64,000 nucleotides of DNA, taken from NCBI GenBank assembly GCA_026014485.1, contig JAOZIE010000012.1:99494-163493 (forward strand). Reading direction: 5' to 3'. The notes under the pieces are model-generated. The model searched no databases. It was not told the origin of the DNA and saw only the letters and a program-made list of their open reading frames with translations. Origin of the DNA: Candidatus Bathyarchaeota archaeon (GTDB taxonomy: Archaea > Thermoproteota > Bathyarchaeia > Bathyarchaeales > Bathycorpusculaceae). Both the position numbers and the translations under genes were made by a program. The stretch's first letter is position 1; each line of letters starts with the position of its first letter. Below are positions 34,163 through 43,145 of this stretch, piece by piece.

Positions 34163-35548
34163 TTAGGAAAGCCTGATGTGCATGGCGCGCAGTGCGTATG
34201 CTGCTGAGGTTTTCAAGCCGGATTTGCCGTAGACTCCGCCTCTGCGAATCATTCGCAGCACATAGCTTGGGCGCAGGTAAAACTGCTGGTAGGCTTTTTG
34301 GCGAATCTCAACCAGCTTATCCATGCTCAGCCACGGCGTCTCAAAGGTGGGTTCGGCGGTGTCGTATTTGTCAAAGTCAGTAATTCGCAGCCAACCATTC
34401 TGCTTCACCTTCTCATACATAGGTGTACCAGGATACGGCGTAGCAACATAGAAGCCGACGCTGTCAGGGTTCAATTCTTTGATGAATCGAACGGTCTCCC
34501 AAGCCGTCTGCTCGGTTTCACCTGGAAAACCGATAACGGTGTTTGCGATAGTCATTAACCCCACTTTGTGCGCAGTCTTGAACGCTAACCGTGTCTGGTT
34601 CAGTTGGATACTTTTGTTCATAGCACCAAGAATTGCTTCGGACCCAGACTCCACACCCAGCCAAACGCAGAAGCACCCCGCGTCCCGCATCGTCTGCATC
34701 AGTTCTCGGTCAACCATGTCCACGCGTGTGCCGCAATCCCACGTTACATCCAACCGTCGTGCGCGGATTTCACTGCAGATTTTCACCACACGCTCCCGGT
34801 CCACCGAAAACGCGTCATCATAGAATGTGACTTGATCCACGCCGTACTTGTCATGCACTAACTGGATCTCGTCAACCACGTTTTTTGCACTTCGCCAACG
34901 GTATCCTCTGCCGAACATGCGCACAGTACTACAGAAGTCACACCAGAAAACGCAGCCACGACTCGTGACCAACGGAAAGAGAATTTTGCCTTCGTGCTTG
35001 TATCCTTCCAGCGGCATCAAGTTGTGGGCGGGGAAGGGTAGTGCGTCAAGGTCTTCAATGAAGGGTCTTTCGGGGGTGCGGATGACTTTGCCGTCTTTGC
35101 CGCGGAAGGTTATGCCTGCAACACTGTTGAAGTTGCCGCCTGTTTTCATTTTCTCCAGAAGCTCAATTATTGTTTGTTCGCCTTCGCGACGCACAACAAC
35201 GTCTAGGCTTGGGTACTCGTTGAGGGCATTCTCGTCCCAGAAAGTCCCGTGTGAGCCACCTAAAACGGTAAGCGCCTGGGGCTGAACCTGCTTAGCTATG
35301 GTGATTAGCTGCATGGCAGACTTGTAGAGAAGCGTAGTTGCAGTTACACCTATAAGGTCTGCAGGTACTTTGCCAATGCGGCTTCGGAAAGCTTCAACCG
35401 TCAACTTCTCAGCTTGACAATCAATGACAGTGACCTCGTGACCCGCTTTTTCGGCAACTGCACCCAAATAAGCTAAGCCTAACGGAATAAAGGGTGGGTG
35501 GGAGTGGACGCTTTTCGGGTAAGGGGGGTTAACCAGAGTGATTTTCAT
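34163..35548 (-). CDS. B12-binding-type radical SAM protein, copy 2
   Basis: 461 residues, ATG. N-terminal Rossmann domain (MKITLVNPPYPKSVHSHPPF, GHEVTVIDCQAEKL, LGGSHGTFWDE) of the B12-binding type but without a classical DxHxxG cobalt ligand. The radical SAM core follows, with CVFWCDFC (C199, C203, C206) binding the 4Fe-4S cluster, FYDDAFSVDRERV, VWLGVESGSE and TVIGFPGET. This BchE/HpnJ-like class carries out methylations or rearrangements on lipids, cofactors or polyketides; the substrate is unknown. It starts two bases after the stop of a paralogue of exactly the same length, a tandem duplication. Confidence 0.87.
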   Translation of the reverse strand: MKITLVNPPYPKSVHSHPPFIPLGLAYLGAVAEKAGHEVTVIDCQAEKLTVEAFRSRIGKVPADLIGVTATTLLYKSAMQLITIAKQVQPQALTVLGGSHGTFWDENALNEYPSLDVVVRREGEQTIIELLEKMKTGGNFNSVAGITFRGKDGKVIRTPERPFIEDLDALPFPAHNLMPLEGYKHEGKILFPLVTSRGCVFWCDFCSTVRMFGRGYRWRSAKNVVDEIQLVHDKYGVDQVTFYDDAFSVDRERVVKICSEIRARRLDVTWDCGTRVDMVDRELMQTMRDAGCFCVWLGVESGSEAILGAMNKSIQLNQTRLAFKTAHKVGLMTIANTVIGFPGETEQTAWETVRFIKELNPDSVGFYVATPYPGTPMYEKVKQNGWLRITDFDKYDTAEPTFETPWLSMDKLVEIRQKAYQQFYLRPSYVLRMIRRGGVYGKSGLKTSAAYALRAMHIRLS

Positions 35549-35550
35549 GT

Positions 35551-36936
35551 TTAGGACAGCCGAATGTGCATTGCGCGCAACGCGTACGCCGCCGACGTTT
35601 TCAAACCGGATTTGCCGTAGGTTCCGCCTTTCATCATCATCTTCAGCATGTATCGCGGGCGCAGGTAAAACTTCTGGTTAGCTTTGTAGCGGATTTTGGC
35701 GAGGTCCTCCATGCTGAGCCAAGGCGTTTCAAAGGTGGGGTGAGCCGTGTCATACTTATCAAAGTCGGTGATTTTGAGCCAGCCCTCATTCTTGACTTCC
35801 TCATACATTGGCGTTCCCGGGTATGGAGTAGCGATGTAGAATCCGACGTCGTCAGGGTTGAGGCTGTTGATGAAGTTTATGGTTTCCCATGCTGTCTCTT
35901 CGCTCTCGCCTGGGAAGCCTAAAACGGCGCTGCCAATGGTCATCATGCCTGCTTTCTGCGTCATCTTGAACGCTTCCCGCACTTGGTCACGGTTAATTTT
36001 CTTATGCATCTTGCCTAAAATCTTCTCAGAACCAGACTCTACGCCGAACCAAACGGTTATGCAGCCAGCGTCATGCATCTTCTCAAGCAGTTCCTTATCT
36101 ACGGCATCAACGCGGGTTTCACAATCCCACTCCACATCAAGTTTGCGAGCTTTAATGTCGGCACATATTTCCAGCGTATGGTCGCGGTTAATGGTGAATG
36201 CGTCGTCGTAGAACGTGAATTGGCTTTCGCCGTACTTGTTATGCAGCATCTCGATTTGGTCTACGACACGTTTGGGGCTGTGCATGCGGTATCCTCTGCC
36301 GAACATGCGCACTGTGCTGCAGAAGTCACACCACTGAACGCAACCGCGGCTTGTGACCAACGGAAAAATGGTTTTGCCCATGCGGTGGAACGAATGCAAC
36401 GGAAGCAGGTGAAAAGCTGGAAACGGCAACGAATCTAAATCGTGCAGGAACGGGCGGTCTTCGTTTCGGATGGGGGTGCCGTCGGCTCCACGGTAAGTTA
36501 TGCCCAGCACGCCTGCAAAGCGCTTTCCCGCTTGGATGCGTTCAAGAAGTTCGATAAAAGTCAGTTCTCCTTCGCGGCGTATAACTACGTCTATGCTGGG
36601 GCACTCGTTGAGGGCTTTTTCATCCCAGAAGCTCACGTGGCTGCCGCCCATCATCGTGACCACGTTCGGGTGAGCCTGCTTAGCTGCAACGAGGATGCCT
36701 TTGGCGGAGTTGTACAGAAGGGTAGTTGAGGTTACGCCGACCACGTCGGAGGGGACCTGTACGATGCGGCTGCTGAAAGCTTCAACAGTCAACTTCTCAG
36801 CTTGGCAATCGATAACAGTAACTTCATGACCCGCTTTTTCTGCAACTGCACCCAAATAGGCGATTCCCAGCGGAATGAAGGCTGGGTGTGAATGTGCGCT
36901 GGGGGGATAAGGAGGGTTAACGAGGGTAATCTTCAT
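35551..36936 (-). CDS. B12-binding-type radical SAM protein, copy 1
   Basis: 461 residues from ATG 36936, chosen because it aligns residue for residue with the start of the downstream copy; the open frame extends 30 codons further without resemblance. CVQWCDFC (C199, C203, C206) is the cluster motif. FYDDAFTINRDHT, VWFGVESGSEKIL and VLGFPGESEETAWETINFI follow, and the C-terminal part KTSAAYALRAMHIRLS is identical in both copies. Differences cluster in the B12-like domain and residues 175-190, suggesting changed substrate specificity. Promoter near 36981-36990. Confidence 0.87.
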   Translation of the reverse strand: MKITLVNPPYPPSAHSHPAFIPLGIAYLGAVAEKAGHEVTVIDCQAEKLTVEAFSSRIVQVPSDVVGVTSTTLLYNSAKGILVAAKQAHPNVVTMMGGSHVSFWDEKALNECPSIDVVIRREGELTFIELLERIQAGKRFAGVLGITYRGADGTPIRNEDRPFLHDLDSLPFPAFHLLPLHSFHRMGKTIFPLVTSRGCVQWCDFCSTVRMFGRGYRMHSPKRVVDQIEMLHNKYGESQFTFYDDAFTINRDHTLEICADIKARKLDVEWDCETRVDAVDKELLEKMHDAGCITVWFGVESGSEKILGKMHKKINRDQVREAFKMTQKAGMMTIGSAVLGFPGESEETAWETINFINSLNPDDVGFYIATPYPGTPMYEEVKNEGWLKITDFDKYDTAHPTFETPWLSMEDLAKIRYKANQKFYLRPRYMLKMMMKGGTYGKSGLKTSAAYALRAMHIRLS

Positions 36937-36980
36937 TGATTGTGTGCCCTTCTGCGGGGTGTTTAAAGCGTGAAGATGGA

Positions 36981-36990
36981 TTATATAGTT
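36981..36990 (-). promoter_or_regulatory. TATA box of the radical SAM pair
   Basis: On the reverse strand aactatataa lies about 45-54 bases before ATG 36936, predicting a leader of about 20-25 bases. Confidence 0.5.
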
Positions 36991-37254
36991 TTCTAAGCTG
37001 AAAAAGAAAAGGCAGCCAATATGCAAAGAAGGAAAATGCGGGGGAAATGTTTTTTCTGTCTGTGAAGCCGCCTTTTTGGGTGGCTGCTGGAAGGTTAGCT
37101 AGGGCGGTTATTTGGTGAAGGTGATTGTCTGATATGCAATTTTTTTATAGTCCTCTTACAAAATAGGTTGAAAGCAACAAACCGCCTCTAATTTAGAATA
37201 ACAAAATATTTAGTTGTAAATGATTGTCCTTGTAAAGGAACGTACCATAAAATC

Positions 37255-37263
37255 TATTTAAAA
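37255..37263 (+). promoter_or_regulatory. TATA box of the ABC exporter operon; leaderless transcript likely
   Basis: tatttaaaa at 37255-37263 is centred 26 bases before ATG 37285, the usual TATA-to-start-site distance, so translation probably begins at the first transcribed bases. A small palindrome (tcctt gta aagga, 37227-37239) lies just upstream. Otherwise the 36937-37284 gap shows no gene. Confidence 0.5.
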
Positions 37264-37284
37264 TGATAACTTTCTTCACCAGCT

Positions 37285-37974
37285 ATGTCAACAATTGCAG
37301 AAACCATAAACCTTGACAAAAAGTACGGTGTTAAGCAACTTTCAGTTCAAGCACTTCATAACATCAACCTCAAACTCCACCAAGGCGAGTTCGTAGCTGT
37401 CCTTGGCGAATCAGGCTCAGGAAAAACCACCCTCCTAAACATCCTAGGCACCCTAGACACACCGACCAGCGGCAAAGTCGTCATAGGCGGCAAAGACCTC
37501 TTAAACCTCAACGAAAAAGCCGTAGTCAAGCTCAGACGCGAAAAAATCGGGTTAATCTTCCAATTCTATAACCTCATACCTGTGCTTACCGCTTTCGAAA
37601 ACGTCGAGTTGCCGATGATTATAAGCGGGGTACCCAGAAGGGAAGCCCAGAAACGAGCCTATGAGTTGTTAGCTGAGGTCGGTTTGAGTAACCGAGCGAA
37701 TCATCGACCTGAAGAACTTAGCGGGGGTCAACAGCAGCGAGTCGCCGTCGCCCGATCCTTAGCTAACAAGCCGATGCTGATTTTGGCAGATGAACCCACA
37801 GGCGACCTTGACTCTGCAACGGGCGAGCAAGTCATGAAGCTACTGCAAAAGCTGTCAAAGGAGCAGGGCAGCACGGTTTTGGCAGCGACCCATGACGCCT
37901 CAATCCTGAAGCTGGCGGACCGCGCGCTGAGAATGAAGGATGGAAAAATCGTTTCCGACGAGAAGGTCAGGTGA
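37285..37974 (+). CDS. ABC transporter ATP-binding protein, MacB/LolD type
   Basis: 229 residues. Complete ATPase: Walker A GESGSGKTTLL, Q-loop FQFYNLIPVLTAFENV, signature LSGGQQQRVAVARSLA, Walker B LILADEPTGDLDS and H-loop ATHD. The sequence around the Q-loop and DLDSATG is typical of the MacB/LolD/FtsE group, which energises extraction or export of lipoproteins, peptides or surface proteins mechanically. The stop overlaps the permease GTG by four bases, so the two are coupled. Confidence 0.94.
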   Translation: MSTIAETINLDKKYGVKQLSVQALHNINLKLHQGEFVAVLGESGSGKTTLLNILGTLDTPTSGKVVIGGKDLLNLNEKAVVKLRREKIGLIFQFYNLIPVLTAFENVELPMIISGVPRREAQKRAYELLAEVGLSNRANHRPEELSGGQQQRVAVARSLANKPMLILADEPTGDLDSATGEQVMKLLQKLSKEQGSTVLAATHDASILKLADRALRMKDGKIVSDEKVR

Positions 37975-40694
37975 CGTTTGTGGCGATGCTTAAAATTTCG
38001 CTGCTCCAGATTAAACGTAAAAAGTTCCGAACAGCAATCCTCATAGTAAGCGTCATGCTTGCGCTCAGTCTCCTTATAGGCTTAAACGCAGGCGTCAACG
38101 GGCTGCAGAAAACCTACCACAACCTAGTCGGAACAAGCTTAGGCTACACCGATTTAATTATCAAATCCAACACCACCACACCAACTTTCAGTACCCAAAC
38201 ATTTGAACCGCTTCTACACGACGACGCCATCGCGGCTTATTCATATCGGGTTCAGTACTGGATGCCTTTCGCTTCGGCAAACGGACAATTTAATGGGACA
38301 AGCGGCGGATATCTGGTCGGCATTAACCCCCAAGTGGAGGATAATTTTGGCTCGTACAAAATTGTTGATGGTGACTATGCGTCTATTTCTCAAGCGCTGG
38401 CGGACGAGGGTAACTGCGTATTGGAGGCAAACTTCGCTGATAGACTAAACGTGCATGTGGGAGACTCCTTGATGTTGGGTTACTTTGACATCGCTGAGCC
38501 TTTGCCTGAGCAGCCCTCGCAAACCCTGAACTTAACAGTGGTATACATCATACAGGATTATGGTCGAACGTACTGGTTTGACGCAAAAGACCCCACAAGC
38601 TTTGCCAGAGTAAACTCGGATATAACTGTGAACCTAAACGTCGCCCAAGCGCTCTTCTGTTTGAAGCCAACCGATACAACTCAGGTCTACATTCATCTTA
38701 CGGACCTAAAACAAGCCCGAAGTGTACAAGTCAACCTGCAAAACGAGCTGGGCTCTGACTATGTCGTGGGCAACTTGAAAGCCACCATGTATGAAAGCGT
38801 AGAGCAGAACTTTGCAGCCTACCAAACCATCACCTACATCATCGGCGGCATGGCACTCATGATTGCCGCAATCCTTCTACTCAACACGATGCTGGCTAAC
38901 GTAAGTGAACGCAAACGGGAAATCGGAATAATGCGGTCAATCGGAGCCTCAAAAACGCAAGTTTTCGGCGAATTTATTGCAGAGTTGCTTCCCGTTGCGT
39001 TCGTTGGCGCTTTAGCTAGCATCCCCTTGTCGATGGTTGCCGCACTGGCTATCACGTCCATTCTGCCAGCCGGCTATGTTGCGAACGTGGGCACAGCATC
39101 CGCCATAGAATTTAGCTTCCCGCTGTCCACGTTAGGTTATGGCATCTCAATCGGCATCACGCTGACCTTGATTGTTGGTTTAGTCCCCGCGTTGCTGGCA
39201 TGCAAAGTTAAGCCTGTTGAGGCGTTGTACCCCCACATGCGCAGGTTTCACACCAGAAAAAAGGGGAAAATTCTGTTGCCCACAGCTGGGTTAGCTGCTG
39301 TTCTGTTGGGGTTGCTGCTGGTTCAAAATGGCTTCTCAGCTTCAAGTTCATGGTTCCCAACGGCGACCGCCCTCATCGGATACGTTGCGACACTTACGGG
39401 GGCAGTTCTTGTGGCTTCTGCGTTTTTGCCGATGCTCTCTAAAGCGTTCGCACAGTTGCTCAAGCCATTCATAGCCCAAGCATCCGTGGTTGTACACCGA
39501 AACATCACACTGAACTTTAGGCGGTCAGTCTTTTCCTATGGGGCGTTGGCTATCTCAATTGCGGTTTTGGTATCGTTTAGCTCGCTGGTGACAACTGCCG
39601 CAGCCTACAATATAGCAGTCAACAAGCAGTCCATTGGCGCTGATATGCAAGTCTGGGTGAATGCCCCCGCCACCTTTGCAGACCAACTAAAAGCCGTGGA
39701 AGGTGTACAAGAGGTTGCGGGCGTCGGCTACATCAGTTACGGGCAAAGCAACATGGCTTTCAACGGTCAGCAACAAGCCAGCATAACGGTAACAGGTATA
39801 GCCTCAAAGGATTATTTTGGCGCCATCTACCAAACCCACCTGACCGACACACTGGATGACATGCCCGCCGAACAGGTTTATTCCCTTTTGGATGAAAGCA
39901 ACGGCAGCATCATACTGCAGGAGTCGCTTGCAAGAAACCTGACAGCACAAGTCGGCGACACCATCATCTGGAGCATAACCAACCAAACAGGCACCCACCA
40001 ACAAGCCTTAAAGGTTATTGCCACGGCTGATCTCGTCGCGGGCAGATGGGAAACAATCGCCCACTTCGCAAAGGGATACTATACCGCCATCGTAAGCTTT
40101 GGTGACATGCAGAGTTTCAGGCACGCTTTGTTGAAATCTAACGTGGACGAATTCTACGTTTCCCTCAAACCGTCAGCAGACGTAACCCAAGTGGTCAACG
40201 ACTTAACCCAGACCTGCAAAGACGCAGGCTACAACCCAACCATATACACCGCAAAAGACACGTTGGCTCAGACGCAAGCAAGTTTTGACCAGACGGAGAT
40301 GCTGGCGGTTTCCGTCACTGCCTTTTTTGTGGTCGTGGGAGCGTTGGGGATAACTGCCGCAACCGCCTACACGGTAACGGAGCGGAAACGCGAAATCGGC
40401 GTGCTGACCGCTCTAGGCATGAATAAACGGCAAAACCGAGTGATAATCGCAGGAGAAGCCCTCCTACTAGCGCTCATCGGAACCTCAGTTGGGGTTGTTT
40501 CAGGTCTGGGACTTTCACTCTTCGCCATAAACGCTATCCCATGGTGGGCTAATGTGCCTACACCGTCACTGGTTATGTCGCCGTTCACCATTTCAGTCGC
40601 CGCCGTAGTCATTTCTGTGGCAGCATTGCTAAGCGCGATATATCCAGCCAACCGCATATCCAAACTCAACACAGTGGAAGCGCTACGGCAATAA
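37971..40694 (+). CDS. FtsX/MacB-type ABC permease with two permease modules
   Basis: 907 residues from GTG 37971. The first helix is at about residues 18-40 and an outer domain of about 230 residues follows. A first FtsX module has helices near 285-305, 335-360 and 385-405 (with SERKREIGIMRSIGASKTQV, the coupling helix). A second half repeats the plan after about residue 430, ending with TERKREIGVLTALGMNKRQN and three helices. Two FtsX modules in one chain allow a functional monomer with two ATPases. Cargo is unknown; the neighbouring surface genes make a lipoprotein or surface-protein role plausible. Confidence 0.92.
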   Translation: MTFVAMLKISLLQIKRKKFRTAILIVSVMLALSLLIGLNAGVNGLQKTYHNLVGTSLGYTDLIIKSNTTTPTFSTQTFEPLLHDDAIAAYSYRVQYWMPFASANGQFNGTSGGYLVGINPQVEDNFGSYKIVDGDYASISQALADEGNCVLEANFADRLNVHVGDSLMLGYFDIAEPLPEQPSQTLNLTVVYIIQDYGRTYWFDAKDPTSFARVNSDITVNLNVAQALFCLKPTDTTQVYIHLTDLKQARSVQVNLQNELGSDYVVGNLKATMYESVEQNFAAYQTITYIIGGMALMIAAILLLNTMLANVSERKREIGIMRSIGASKTQVFGEFIAELLPVAFVGALASIPLSMVAALAITSILPAGYVANVGTASAIEFSFPLSTLGYGISIGITLTLIVGLVPALLACKVKPVEALYPHMRRFHTRKKGKILLPTAGLAAVLLGLLLVQNGFSASSSWFPTATALIGYVATLTGAVLVASAFLPMLSKAFAQLLKPFIAQASVVVHRNITLNFRRSVFSYGALAISIAVLVSFSSLVTTAAAYNIAVNKQSIGADMQVWVNAPATFADQLKAVEGVQEVAGVGYISYGQSNMAFNGQQQASITVTGIASKDYFGAIYQTHLTDTLDDMPAEQVYSLLDESNGSIILQESLARNLTAQVGDTIIWSITNQTGTHQQALKVIATADLVAGRWETIAHFAKGYYTAIVSFGDMQSFRHALLKSNVDEFYVSLKPSADVTQVVNDLTQTCKDAGYNPTIYTAKDTLAQTQASFDQTEMLAVSVTAFFVVVGALGITAATAYTVTERKREIGVLTALGMNKRQNRVIIAGEALLLALIGTSVGVVSGLGLSLFAINAIPWWANVPTPSLVMSPFTISVAAVVISVAALLSAIYPANRISKLNTVEALRQ

Positions 40695-40784
40695 CTAAGC
40701 GAAAAAAGCTGCGTGCTAAATCCAAACTTTTTTCACAAATCAATAAGGGGTAACACAAAAACAAAGAAAAAAGAAAATGAAAGA

Positions 40785-41690
40785 TTATGCTCTTTGCATT
40801 TTTTCCCAGTTGTTAAATAGCTCTAGCACTTCGTCGCCGCCGTGTCCCTTGAGGAACTCGCGGCTGTCTTTGTCTGCAACAGCGTTCTTTTGGAACTCGT
40901 GGATGTAGTCAGCTTTTTCAGCGAGGAATATTATGCCGTCGATGCCTGTTCTGGCGACGCGGGTTGCCACGGTCATTACCTGCTTTGTCGGCGCCACGGT
41001 GTCCCATGTCTCGTTGGGTCCGCGCACGTAGAAGTTCACGAACACGGGTTTCTTGAGGATGCTCTTGAAGCCTCGGGCAAGTGACTCCCAGTACCACGGA
41101 GTCGGATAGGATTTGCTGAACATGGGAATAACAAAGTAGTCAGCGTACTGCGCCATTGCCTCAAAGTCGTAGCCGAAACGTACCTTCCCCAGCAATGGGT
41201 CAGGCAGGATGTTCACGAACAGCGGTTTATTAGCAACGTGTTCGCGAACTTCAGCGAGAAATTCAGTCACGATTTTAGCGCGCCAGTCCACCCAGTTCAA
41301 GCCGCTTTTGCGCCACTGCTCCACACAACGGGGGCAAGTGCAGAAAGCGTGCTCTGCAAAGTGTTGGCTGCTGATGCTTACACCAGGCGTTTGTCGTGTG
41401 GCTTCGTCGATGAGTTTCAGGTTGTATTCGCGGACTTCAGGGTTCGTCATGCACAGGACGTCCCAACGCAGATTGAACTTTTTGTTCGTGCGGAAAGCAG
41501 GACCATCTGCGCTGACAGATATCCAGTCGGGTCGTTTAGCAGCAAGTGCGTTGTCACCGAAAACTGCGATGTTAGTGTACATTTCAGGGTTCGGTTTACC
41601 AACAGTTCCAGATTCAGGTTTCAAGCGGTAGAAATTGTACTCGACGCCTTCAGCGGGTTCAGGTTGATAGAGGAAAACTCCGAATTTCAA
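40785..41690 (-). CDS. Uncharacterised CxCPRC protein, copy A
   Basis: 301 residues from TTG 41690, with aggtg seven bases upstream. I do not recognise a named family. It begins MKFGVFLYQPEPAEG and has the look of a TIM-barrel (alternating strands and helices: PGVSISSQHF, KPLFVNILPDPLL, ADYFVIPMFSKS, KKPVFVNFYVRG, GIDGIIFLAEKA). Conserved with copy B (43146-44030) are C80-x-TNP, the cluster C117-T-C119-P-R-C122 followed by QWRKSGLNW and WRA, and LPDPLLGK.RFG.DFEA. Four cysteines could bind a metal. A glycosidase-like barrel or a metalloenzyme are both possible. Located next to cbiZ. Confidence 0.75.
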   Translation of the reverse strand: MKFGVFLYQPEPAEGVEYNFYRLKPESGTVGKPNPEMYTNIAVFGDNALAAKRPDWISVSADGPAFRTNKKFNLRWDVLCMTNPEVREYNLKLIDEATRQTPGVSISSQHFAEHAFCTCPRCVEQWRKSGLNWVDWRAKIVTEFLAEVREHVANKPLFVNILPDPLLGKVRFGYDFEAMAQYADYFVIPMFSKSYPTPWYWESLARGFKSILKKPVFVNFYVRGPNETWDTVAPTKQVMTVATRVARTGIDGIIFLAEKADYIHEFQKNAVADKDSREFLKGHGGDEVLELFNNWEKMQRA

Positions 41691-41752
41691 ATGTTTTCAC
41701 CTTTTTGTGTCCTTATTGCTACGGAATTGATTTCGCAGGTTATTTAAGGTTT

Positions 41753-42850
41753 TCAGTTTTCTGCATCGCACAACGCATCCACAAGCAAAGCAATCAATAC
41801 GTGCTTAACAAAAATTGGCAAATCAACCAGCGCCAACTCTTCCTCGCCCACCACAGACAAACCGCTTCCGCAGTTTCCGCAGCCCCGACTGACCAGCACG
41901 CCGAACTTTCTGCTCAATTCGGCAACGTCGCCAATTTCGGGAGGAATCAATCCGCTTTGGACTTCCTCGTCAAGTTTCACTGCGGAAAGCACCGCCGCAG
42001 CAGGTTGAGGCTTCTGAAGCAGTTCAGATAGGGTAAGCGTCAGTTTTTGCTTGTCGGCATGGAGGCTTTTGGCTTTGGATAGTTCCTGCGTCAGCTTCTC
42101 CATGGGCAGATGTCTAGCGGCAAGCCTGCCCAGAAGGGACCTGCGGGGGCTGCATTCTTGACCCTTCGTGATTGCTTCGCGTACTGCTTGTCTTGTGCAG
42201 GACGCTACGAGTTGACCAAGCGTGGATGCGGGACCGCCAAACAATAGCGGCTCGCCTTGACCAGTTTTTGCCACAACTATCGCGTCGGTTATGGTTCCTG
42301 TGGCTGCGGCGCCTGAGTAGCGGCTTCGGATATCTAGCTCCAGCATAGCAGCGGTTTTGGCTTCGGTCGCTGTGATTATCGAGCTTACAAGGCAGCTGTC
42401 AGTTGGATTTCCGTCGATGACCACTATTACGTTTATGGTACCCCTTTCGTGTACCTGCCCGTCTATCTCTTCGCCTGCTGACTCCGCGTGGTCACATGTG
42501 TTCCCCGCATCGTCCGCCGCTGTGGCTACAACACTGACGCCTAAGTTGCCTTCCCGCTTAGACGCCAAAGCGAAGTTCTTCACGCAAGCAGCAGTAACCA
42601 TACTCACAAAGTCACCTGTTACGCCCACCTGTCTGCCTGACTCTAACATGAGCGCGTCGGGATCCATGTGCAGGCTTTCGTCGCCATAGTCTTTTGGAAC
42701 CTCAACGTTGAGAATTACACGGGTTTCCTTTATGCCGCCGTTGTGGAATGCAGAACTCACCGTCTTAAGGGGAGCCTCCGAGAAAACGCCTAAAACGTTT
42801 CCTTCCAAAACCAGCTGGACGCCGTTTCCTTCAAGGTTATACTTCTGCAT
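41753..42850 (-). CDS. cbiZ: Adenosylcobinamide amidohydrolase CbiZ with C-terminal extension
   Basis: CbiZ cleaves the amide bond of adenosylcobinamide or adenosylpseudocobalamin to adenosylcobyric acid, allowing archaea to rebuild salvaged corrinoids. 365 residues. The core at residues about 20-240 has FSEAPLKTVSSAFHNGG, VTGDFVSMVTAACVKNFALA, ATAADDAGNTCDH, NVIVVIDGNPT and TDAIVVAKTGQGE. The last 120 residues, beyond the usual domain, are helical and contain RGCGNCGSGL and a terminal hydrophobic helix. ATG start. It follows the ferredoxin gene by eight bases. Confidence 0.85.
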   Translation of the reverse strand: MQKYNLEGNGVQLVLEGNVLGVFSEAPLKTVSSAFHNGGIKETRVILNVEVPKDYGDESLHMDPDALMLESGRQVGVTGDFVSMVTAACVKNFALASKREGNLGVSVVATAADDAGNTCDHAESAGEEIDGQVHERGTINVIVVIDGNPTDSCLVSSIITATEAKTAAMLELDIRSRYSGAAATGTITDAIVVAKTGQGEPLLFGGPASTLGQLVASCTRQAVREAITKGQECSPRRSLLGRLAARHLPMEKLTQELSKAKSLHADKQKLTLTLSELLQKPQPAAAVLSAVKLDEEVQSGLIPPEIGDVAELSRKFGVLVSRGCGNCGSGLSVVGEEELALVDLPIFVKHVLIALLVDALCDAEN

Positions 42851-42858
42851 GATTTCGC

Positions 42859-43083
42859 CTACTGCCTAATGCTGCCCTTTGCGGAGGTCACCGTGATGGC
42901 TTTCGTGGGGCACAGGTCTGCGCAGACTCCGCATTGAGTGCACGCGGAGGCGTCTCCAACTTGCGGTTTCTTGTCTTTGCCTTCTTCCAGAACGCCTTGG
43001 GGACAAACGCCCACACAGACTAACCCCGGGCAAGGAGCACACTTCGTAAGGTCAATTGATACATGCTGCCTATGTGTGTCCAT
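42859..43083 (-). CDS. Small 4Fe-4S ferredoxin-like protein
   Basis: 74 residues, ATG 43083. Two cluster motifs: C15-APC-PGLVC-VGVCP with wider spacing than usual, and CTQCGVCADLCPTK, a standard CxxCxxCxxxCP. The two share cysteines in the usual crossed way to hold one or two 4Fe-4S clusters. Precedes cbiZ by eight bases, suggesting a redox partner for corrinoid chemistry or for the CxCPRC proteins on either side; that role is inference. Confidence 0.85.
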   Translation of the reverse strand: MDTHRQHVSIDLTKCAPCPGLVCVGVCPQGVLEEGKDKKPQVGDASACTQCGVCADLCPTKAITVTSAKGSIRQ

Positions 43084-43145
43084 AAGGAATCAACAGTTTA
43101 TTAAGTCCCAAAGATATATTTGTTGCGCGTAAAGCGGTAAGAGAC

